Assembly: GCA_016291915.1 (NCBI GenBank)
Contig: JAEEZP010000124.1
Location: forward strand, 1 to 7,100
Direction of reading: 5' to 3'
DNA: 7,100 nt
From: Prevotella sp.
GTDB lineage: Bacteria > Bacteroidota > Bacteroidia > Bacteroidales > Bacteroidaceae
Part shown: positions 1-5,365 of the stretch, piece by piece
Layout: each line of letters begins with the position of its first letter
Position numbering within the stretch: the first letter of the stretch is position 1
Program-made: the position numbers and the translations under genes
The notes under the pieces: model-generated
What the model was told of the DNA's origin: nothing
The model's input: only the letters and a program-made list of their open reading frames with translations
Databases searched by the model: none

Positions 1-1
1 C

Positions 2-52
2 AAATGTTTCATCACGGCCTCGAGGAAAGGCTTCGTAATGATTGATTTATGA
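2..52 (+). CDS. Possible 3' end of an upstream gene (partial, unidentified)
   Basis: A frame open from the window edge reads KCFITASRKGFVMIDL and stops at a TGA that overlaps the next start codon as ATGA, an arrangement typical of translationally coupled operon genes. Its codons (TTC, ATC, ACG, GCC, GGC) match the usage of the genes downstream. A second frame, from position 1, is also open and ends at a TGA at 43-45 (QMFHHGLEERLRND), three bases before the same start, so the true frame is not certain. With only 16 residues visible I do not recognise the protein. If it is real, the transporter genes are part of a longer operon that begins outside the window. The 48 bases could instead be an untranslated leader. 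Confidence 0.35.
   Translation, partial: KCFITASRKGFVMIDL
11..42 (+). other. Weak imperfect hairpin just upstream of the receptor gene
   Basis: GCCT at 17-20 can pair with AGGC at 28-31 across a 7-base loop. The stem can be extended by ACG (14-16) with CGT (34-36) past a two-base bulge, and by ATC (11-13) with GAT (40-42). The loop and 3' arm contain a purine-rich stretch at 22-30 that resembles a Shine-Dalgarno site, but it lies about 18 bases before the ATG, further than usual. I see no B12-box or other cobalamin riboswitch signature in these bases. Pairing this short is common by chance, and the region may be coding. Confidence 0.15.
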
Positions 53-2052
53 ACAGGTTTTTATTATTCTTTTTGATGGTCTTTCTCACCCTCTGCTCGC
101 AAGCGCAGGATAATCGTCATATGCAAAAAGAGCAGCAGTTAGACTCCGTCATCGTCAAAGGGCACCGCATAGACAGGAATGTGTTAGCCGGTCGTCCCAT
201 ACAGGTGATGCAGAAAGAAGAACTGGAGCAGTTGGGGCTTACCAACCTGGCGGATGCTGTGAAGAAGTTCGCCGGCACGAACGTGAAAGACTATGGTGGC
301 ATCGGAGGTATGAAGACGGTGAGCGTGAGAAATCTCGGGGCACATCATACGGCAGTGAGCTACGACGGTATCACCATCTCCAACACCCAAGCCGGACAGA
401 TAGACATCGGGCGCTACACCTTAGATAACATACAGAGTGTCAGCATGGCCATCGGTGAGCAGGAAGAACTGATGCAGTCGGCACGTCACTATGCCGCTGC
501 AGGTATCCTAAACATGCTCTCGGAAAGGCCCCACTTTGAGAATGGCCGTAAGGATGCCATGCGTTTCCGACTCCGGGCAGGTTCTTTCGGGTTGGTCAGT
601 CCCTCCCTGTTATACTGGCGACAACTCGGTAATGCAACCACCCTGTCGCTCAACGGTAGTTATATGCGGGCTGACGGCACTTATCCCTTTACGCTGATCA
701 ACGGCATCGAGAAGACGAAAGAGAAACGTTATAACTCCGATATCTACTCCTGGCAGGGCGAGGCAAACATATATCATACCTTCAAGGATGACAGTCAGTT
801 AGACTTGAAGGCATGCTGGTATTACTCACAGCGTGGCTTGCCAGGCAGCGTGGTTCTCTATAACAACAAGAGCGAGGAGCGTCTGTGGGATGAGGATTTC
901 TTCACCCAGGCTATCTACAAACGTAGGCTGTCCGCTCATTGGAACCTGCAGGCGCGGATGAAATACACCCACTCATGGAACCGTTATGAAGATACCGATG
1001 TGAAATACACCGATGGCAAACAGGTGGATGTGGACCGGCAGAACGAATACTACGGTTCTGCCACCATCGGCTGGAATCCGATAAAGATTCTCTCACTGGC
1101 TCTTGCACAGGATCTCTCGTACAACGACCTGAGGAACAACATCAATATCGCGAACAACAGTGAGTCTCCCTACCCCGAGCGGTTTACCTCGCTGACCTCA
1201 CTGACAGCACAACTGAGAACACAGCGAGTGGACATCACCGGAAATATCGTGGCCACATACGCTACGGAGAAAGTGAAAAGCGGCAACCAGCCCGATGACC
1301 GCAAACGACTGTCACCCTCCCTGTCACTCTCCTATCGTGTGCTTCACGATCAGGCCCTGTTCCTCAGAGCCATGATGAAGAGCACCTTCCGCATGCCCTC
1401 GTTCAACGACCTCTATTATCGACGGATGGGAAATACCGGACTGCGCCCGGAGATCGCACGCGAATATAATATAGGTATAACGTGGAGCGGACAACCGCTG
1501 CGTGCCGTGAGATACCTCAGCTTTACCCTCGACGGTTACTATAATGACGTGACCGACAAGATCGTGGCATTCCCCAGCACGTACGTCTGGAAGATGGCCA
1601 ACTTCGGTAAGGTACACATCAAAGGTGTAGATATGACCCTCGCCACGGAGATACCTGCCTGTCGGCAAGTGAGTGTTATCATCACCGCCGCCTATACCTG
1701 GCAACAGGCAAAAGACAAACTGGAGCGCTCGGCATCCTACAACCGTCAACTGCCCTATACCCCGCAGCATAGCGGTAACCTCTCCCTGCTCGTGAGAAAC
1801 CCATGGGTGAATATCGGCTACAGCATGCTCATGCAAGGCAAACGATGGAGCTCCGCCCAGAATACTTCCGAGTATTCACTGGATGCGTATTGTGAGCACA
1901 CCCTCACCCTGAGTAGGGAGTTTCTGTTGAGATGGGCTCGCATGAATCTCCAAGGATCCATACACAACTTCACCGACACCCACTATGAGATTATCAAATA
2001 TTATCCCATGCCGGGGCGCTCGTATCATTTATCCGCAACAATAACATTTTAA
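49..2052 (+). CDS. btuB: TonB-dependent outer-membrane receptor, BtuB-like (vitamin B12/corrinoid)
   Basis: This 667-residue protein is an outer-membrane gated channel that would import its ligand using energy passed on by TonB. Residues 1-20 are a signal peptide ending in SQAQ. A TonB-box-like segment (DSVIVKG) lies at about 32-38. The plug domain follows at about 45-160 with typical features: a QVMQKEELEQLG helix, ADAVKKFAGTNV, a VSVRNLG segment near 91-97, and YDGITISNTQAG near 105-116. The rest forms the beta-barrel, including the family motif NTGLRPE near 461-468, and the chain ends in an aromatic residue (TITF), as outer-membrane barrels do. There is no N-terminal carboxypeptidase-like extension of the SusC type, and the length suits the BtuB/FepA class. 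The next gene encodes a BtuG-like lipoprotein 11 bp downstream. That pairing, known for Bacteroides B12 importers, is the main reason for preferring B12 over an iron chelate. The start is the first in-frame ATG directly before the signal peptide. Confidence 0.82.
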   Translation: MNRFLLFFLMVFLTLCSQAQDNRHMQKEQQLDSVIVKGHRIDRNVLAGRPIQVMQKEELEQLGLTNLADAVKKFAGTNVKDYGGIGGMKTVSVRNLGAHHTAVSYDGITISNTQAGQIDIGRYTLDNIQSVSMAIGEQEELMQSARHYAAAGILNMLSERPHFENGRKDAMRFRLRAGSFGLVSPSLLYWRQLGNATTLSLNGSYMRADGTYPFTLINGIEKTKEKRYNSDIYSWQGEANIYHTFKDDSQLDLKACWYYSQRGLPGSVVLYNNKSEERLWDEDFFTQAIYKRRLSAHWNLQARMKYTHSWNRYEDTDVKYTDGKQVDVDRQNEYYGSATIGWNPIKILSLALAQDLSYNDLRNNINIANNSESPYPERFTSLTSLTAQLRTQRVDITGNIVATYATEKVKSGNQPDDRKRLSPSLSLSYRVLHDQALFLRAMMKSTFRMPSFNDLYYRRMGNTGLRPEIAREYNIGITWSGQPLRAVRYLSFTLDGYYNDVTDKIVAFPSTYVWKMANFGKVHIKGVDMTLATEIPACRQVSVIITAAYTWQQAKDKLERSASYNRQLPYTPQHSGNLSLLVRNPWVNIGYSMLMQGKRWSSAQNTSEYSLDAYCEHTLTLSREFLLRWARMNLQGSIHNFTDTHYEIIKYYPMPGRSYHLSATITF

Positions 2053-2063
2053 ATATTATCATT

Positions 2064-3134
2064 ATGAAATTCAGAAAAATTATGTTAGGTGCACTGAGTG
2101 CACTGATGATCACCGCAGGATTCACTGCCTGTGATGACGAAGACTGGGATCCGATCAAAGAAGGTTCAACCATTGAGATGGTTCAGACACGTGCTTTTAT
2201 CCTCAATGAGGGTAACTATGGAGATAACAATGCCGGCATCACCTATTTCGACTGGATGACAGACAACACCTATAACAGTGATCTGTACATGGCTCAGAAC
2301 AAGAAAGCGTTGGGCGACACCGGACAGGACATCATTACTGAAGACGGAAATATCTATGTGATCCTCTCTAATAGTAAATCCATCGTAAAACTCAACAGTG
2401 TGGGTGTGGAGAAAGCAAGAGTATCTGTTCCTGCCGACTTGGGTGATCCCCGTTATATGGTAGAGGAAGACGGTTATCTGTATGTCACCTGCTATGGTGG
2501 TTTCATCGCCAAATACAAAGCATCCGACCTCACCTTCGTCAGCAAGGTGGCTGTGGGACAGAACCCGGAATATATCATCGAGGAAGACGGTAAGCTCTAT
2601 TGCACCAACTCCGGTTGGGGTAAGGACAACCGTGTGGCTGTCGTTGACATCAAATCCTTCAAAACTGCTACCTTCCAGGAGGTGATGAGCAATCCTGACC
2701 ATATCATCGAGGTGGCCGACCATATCTATGTACAGGGGTACGGCGCAGCATACGACTATCCATGGGGTGAGCTGAAGAACGGTAAGTTCACACAGATAGG
2801 CAATGCCAGCAACTGGTGTGCTTACGGTAACATGCTGTATATCGTAAACTCCGTTACCGACTGGTCAACCTACACCACTTCAAACACTTTCTATAGCTAC
2901 AACGCCAAGACAGGTACGCTCAACAACAGCAGCTTCCTGAAGAATGCCCCTGCAGAGCTTGCCAGTTCATCAGTCTATGGCATGAGCACGAACCCGAAGA
3001 ATGGTGACATCTACATCATGACATCCGACTATGTCAACAACGGTCATGTCTATCATTTCAGAAACGACGGTACCTTCGTAACGAAGTTTGGCACCACGGG
3101 TCTCAGCCCACGTAAGATCGTCTTCCTCGATTAA
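2064..3134 (+). CDS. btuG: BtuG-like surface beta-propeller lipoprotein (YncE-like)
   Basis: This 356-residue lipoprotein is predicted to sit on the cell surface and capture corrinoid for the neighbouring receptor. A signal peptide ends at Cys23 in the sequence GFTAC; Phe at -3 is an atypical lipobox position, which Bacteroidetes tolerate. Directly after the cysteine comes the acidic run DDEDWD, resembling the Bacteroidetes signal that sends lipoproteins to the outer surface. From about residue 41 the chain is a repeated beta-propeller. Blade-like units recur with a [DE]DGxLY core: EDGNIY near 93, EDGYLY near 135, EDGKLY near 174, then degenerate copies (ADHIY, YGNMLY, NGDIY). I estimate seven blades, with the last strand (RKIVFLD) probably closing the ring with the first. 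In Bacteroides, BtuG is a seven-bladed lipoprotein that binds B12 with very high affinity and caps BtuB. The assignment here rests on fold, signal and position next to the receptor. A general YncE-family surface protein is the alternative. Confidence 0.75.
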   Translation: MKFRKIMLGALSALMITAGFTACDDEDWDPIKEGSTIEMVQTRAFILNEGNYGDNNAGITYFDWMTDNTYNSDLYMAQNKKALGDTGQDIITEDGNIYVILSNSKSIVKLNSVGVEKARVSVPADLGDPRYMVEEDGYLYVTCYGGFIAKYKASDLTFVSKVAVGQNPEYIIEEDGKLYCTNSGWGKDNRVAVVDIKSFKTATFQEVMSNPDHIIEVADHIYVQGYGAAYDYPWGELKNGKFTQIGNASNWCAYGNMLYIVNSVTDWSTYTTSNTFYSYNAKTGTLNNSSFLKNAPAELASSSVYGMSTNPKNGDIYIMTSDYVNNGHVYHFRNDGTFVTKFGTTGLSPRKIVFLD

Positions 3135-3142
3135 GTAAAAAG

Positions 3143-4276
3143 ATGAAAGGGAAAAGCATACTTATCCTGTTTACCGTCCTGTTCCTCTGCGCTTGTGGCA
3201 GGGGAACAGGTACGGGAAAGGATGTCCAAGGGGATACCCTCCAACTGAAGTATGCTGAACATCTCACCATCATCCGCCATCAGGGGTTTACCGAAGTGCT
3301 GTTGGCTGATCCATGGAATACCGGAAAGACTTTACATAAGTATCTCTTGGTTCCCTCGGAGAGTGAACTGCCCCGACAGTTGCCGCAGGGATCGGTCATC
3401 CGCACCCCTATCCGAAAGGCCGTCATTGCCACCAGCGTGCACTGTGGACTCGTAGCATCGATGGGTTGTCAGAAGGCCATTGCCGGTGTCTGCGATCAAC
3501 AGTATATCCATCTGCCATGGGTACAAGAAGGTTGTAAGAATGGCACGGTGATCGACTGTGGCAGCGGACTGGCACCTTCGGTAGAGAAGATTATCGATGT
3601 GGATGCTGATGCGCTCTTCCTCTCCCCCTTCCAGAACAGTGGTGGCTACGGCCCGGTGGTTGAGTTGGGCGTACCCATCGTGGAGACAGCCGACTACATG
3701 GAGACGTCTGCCCTTGGACGTGCTGAATGGATGAAGTTCTACGGTATGCTGTTCGGTGTGGAGGAAAAAGCCGACAGTATCTTCCGTGAGGTGGAGAGCG
3801 ACTATCTTTCGCTGAAGGAGCAAGCTGCCACTGCCAGCCGGCAGAAACCACGGCAGTCGATCGTCATGGACAAACAGACGGGGTCTGTATGGTATGTGCC
3901 CGGAGGGAAGAGCACCATTGGAAAGATGATCACCGACGCCCAGGCCGACTATGCCTGGTCTGCCGATGACCATAGCGGTAGTCTGGCACTGCCCTTCGAG
4001 AGTGTTCTTGAGAAAGCAGGTAATGCCTCCTTCTGGTTCTTCCGGTATAATGCCCCCCAGCCCGTCACCTATGCTTCCCTGTTGAGTGAGCATCATGGCT
4101 ATGATCACTTTGATGCCTTCCGCAACAAGAAAGCCTACGGATGTAATACCGCCACCAGCACCTTCTATGAGGACACCCCCTTCCATCCAAACCTCCTGCT
4201 GCGCGACTTTGTCACCGTCCTCTATCCGGAATTATCTTTAGGAGAACCCCGTTATTTCATCCATTTACAACAATAA
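3143..4276 (+). CDS. btuF: Periplasmic substrate-binding lipoprotein of a B12/siderophore ABC importer, BtuF-like
   Basis: This 377-residue protein would receive the ligand in the periplasm and present it to the permease encoded next. The signal peptide has a good lipobox, LCAC, with the lipidated cysteine at residue 18. The residues after it (GRGTGTG) lack the acidic export signal, so it should stay facing the periplasm. The body resembles the Fe-siderophore/cobalamin binding fold. Lobe 1 spans about 90-185 (AVIATSVH, IAGVCD, APSVEKIIDVDADALFLSPF), and lobe 2 about 236-377 (SIVMDK, YVPGGKSTIG, ALPFESVLEKAGNASFWFF), joined by a long helix around 190-230. Glu148 (SVEKI) and Glu286 (PFESVL) sit where E. 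coli BtuF carries the two glutamates that dock onto BtuC arginines; this correspondence is inferred without an alignment. Unusually, lobe 1 has five cysteines between residues 101 and 139, and a sixth lies at 334. The gene starts 8 bp after the propeller gene. Ligand identity is inferred from context, and a siderophore-binding protein is possible. Confidence 0.75.
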   Translation: MKGKSILILFTVLFLCACGRGTGTGKDVQGDTLQLKYAEHLTIIRHQGFTEVLLADPWNTGKTLHKYLLVPSESELPRQLPQGSVIRTPIRKAVIATSVHCGLVASMGCQKAIAGVCDQQYIHLPWVQEGCKNGTVIDCGSGLAPSVEKIIDVDADALFLSPFQNSGGYGPVVELGVPIVETADYMETSALGRAEWMKFYGMLFGVEEKADSIFREVESDYLSLKEQAATASRQKPRQSIVMDKQTGSVWYVPGGKSTIGKMITDAQADYAWSADDHSGSLALPFESVLEKAGNASFWFFRYNAPQPVTYASLLSEHHGYDHFDAFRNKKAYGCNTATSTFYEDTPFHPNLLLRDFVTVLYPELSLGEPRYFIHLQQ

Positions 4277-4282
4277 GACACG

Positions 4283-5302
4283 ATGCAAAAAGGAGCCCTC
4301 TACCTGTTGGTAAGCACCCTGCTGATGATCATACTCTTCTGTGTGAGTCTGCTGATCGGAGCCGTTGACATCCCTGTCAACGAGGTAATTAGCATCCTTA
4401 CAGGAAAAGCATCGGAGAAGGCATCGTGGCAGTATATCGTGTTACAGAGTCGCTTGCCGCAAGCTATCACCGCCATGCTCTGCGGAGGATCCTTGGCAGT
4501 CAGCGGATTGATGTTACAGACTGCTTTCCGTAACCCTTTAGCCGATCCCGGCATTTTCGGAATCAACAGCGGTGCGTCGATGGGTGTAGCCTTGGTGATG
4601 CTCCTGTTAGGTGGGAATATCATCGCCGGCAACCTGAATATCACCGGTTTCTTCGCCATCCTCGTAGCAGCGTTCATCGGGGCGATGCTCGTGATGGCGC
4701 TGATACTCTTCTTCTCCACCATCGTGAGAAACAATGTGATGCTGTTGATCATCGGCATCATGATAGGATATATCACCTCCTCGGGTATCTCCCTGCTGAA
4801 TTTCTTTGCCACGGAAGAAGGTGTGCAGAGTTATATGGTATGGGGATTAGGTAATTTCGGGGGTGTCACCATGCAGCAGATGCCGGTATTCGCCAGTGTG
4901 TGTGTGGCTGGACTTATCCTGTCTCTCCTACTGATAAAACCACTGAATGCCTTGTTGTTAGGAGAGCAGTATGCTGAGAACCTTGGTGTGAACACCCTGC
5001 GGGTACGTAATTATTTGTTGGTGGTTACAGGACTGCTCACCGCCATCACCACCGCCTTCTGCGGTCCTATCTCGTTTATCGGATTGGCAGTGCCGCATAT
5101 TGCCCGTATCCTGCTGGGAACCGACAACCATCAGTGGCTCATGCCGGCCACCATCCTGTCAGGAGCCGTCATCGCTTTGCTGTGTAATATCCTTTGTGTG
5201 TTACCGGGTGATAACGGCATCATCCCCCTGAATGCCGTCACCCCCATCATCGGCGCCCCCGTCATCATCTACGTCATCGCCAAACAGCGAAAGAGCAGAT
5301 AA
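4283..5302 (+). CDS. btuC: FecCD-family ABC transporter permease, BtuC-like
   Basis: This 339-residue, very hydrophobic protein forms the inner-membrane channel of a B12/iron-chelate ABC importer, normally as a homodimer with about ten membrane segments per subunit. Family motifs are clear: GAVDIPVNEVISILTG (26-41), the SRLP segment at 56-59, FRNPLADPGIFGINSGAS (82-99), the cytoplasmic coupling region LLLGEQYAENLGVN (about 224-237) that contacts the ATPase, CGPISFIGLAVPHIARILLG (260-279), and the C-terminal PLNAVTPIIGAPVIIYVIAKQRK. Length is normal for the family and nothing appears broken. It starts 6 bp after the binding-protein gene, so the two are almost certainly cotranscribed. No ATP-binding subunit follows: the gene is the last of its operon within the window and faces a convergent gene. 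Since the coupling region is kept, a BtuD-type ATPase must be supplied from elsewhere. The family assignment is firm; B12 specificity is inferred from the neighbours. Confidence 0.85.
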   Translation: MQKGALYLLVSTLLMIILFCVSLLIGAVDIPVNEVISILTGKASEKASWQYIVLQSRLPQAITAMLCGGSLAVSGLMLQTAFRNPLADPGIFGINSGASMGVALVMLLLGGNIIAGNLNITGFFAILVAAFIGAMLVMALILFFSTIVRNNVMLLIIGIMIGYITSSGISLLNFFATEEGVQSYMVWGLGNFGGVTMQQMPVFASVCVAGLILSLLLIKPLNALLLGEQYAENLGVNTLRVRNYLLVVTGLLTAITTAFCGPISFIGLAVPHIARILLGTDNHQWLMPATILSGAVIALLCNILCVLPGDNGIIPLNAVTPIIGAPVIIYVIAKQRKSR

Positions 5303-5305
5303 TGC

Positions 5306-5335
5306 ATGAACGGGAACGATAACGGGAACGGGAAC
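5306..5335 (+). repeat. Hexanucleotide tandem repeat (consensus GGGAAC), about five units
   Basis: Starting three bases after the permease stop codon, five 6-base units run head to tail. Three are exact GGGAAC (5312-5317, 5324-5329, 5330-5335). The first (ATGAAC, 5306-5311) and third (GATAAC, 5318-5323) are divergent copies keeping the AAC end. The tract places three GGG runs on the plus strand but has no self-complementarity, so it is not an obvious hairpin terminator. It adjoins a second, unrelated tandem repeat. Its function is unknown; it may be a slippage-generated spacer. Confidence 0.75.
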
Positions 5336-5336
5336 A

Positions 5337-5364
5337 CTAAACCCTAAACTCTAAACCCTAAACT
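5337..5364 (+). repeat. Heptanucleotide telomere-like tandem repeat (CTAAACC/CTAAACT)
   Basis: Four 7-base units alternate CTAAACC and CTAAACT, so the tract is also a perfect direct duplication of a 14-base unit (5337-5350 and 5351-5364). Read on the minus strand it contains TTTAGGG, the same unit as plant-type telomere repeats. Here it is a short bacterial microsatellite, and the resemblance is almost certainly coincidental. The tract ends one base before the stop codon of the convergent peptidase gene (TGA on the minus strand, 5366-5368), so it fills the rest of the intergenic space. No conventional terminator stem followed by a T run is visible in the junction on either strand. Confidence 0.85.
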
Positions 5365-5365
5365 A

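Noticed and set aside
1324..1836. Minus-strand open frame (170 codons) within the receptor gene
   Set aside because: It is fully inside the beta-barrel coding region, has no plausible start context and no recognisable domain, so it is a shadow frame.
2166..2723. Minus-strand open frame (185 codons) within the propeller gene
   Set aside because: It lies opposite a convincing lipoprotein gene; its length reflects the repeated Asp/Glu/Gly codons read in reverse.
3332..4186. Long minus-strand open frame (284 codons) opposite the binding-protein gene
   Set aside because: It lies entirely within a well-supported plus-strand gene and its translation shows no recognisable domain or signal. The protein on the plus strand has a clear fold, lipobox and operon context, so this is a shadow frame produced by codon bias.
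4300..4812. Minus-strand open frame (170 codons) within the permease gene
   Set aside because: It is antisense to a strongly conserved FecCD-family protein and has no independent features.
5306..5364. Possible CRISPR array or attachment site at the convergent junction
   Set aside because: The units are 6 and 7 bases long without spacers, there are no cas genes or integrase, and no tRNA lies nearby, so simple tandem repeats explain the signal.
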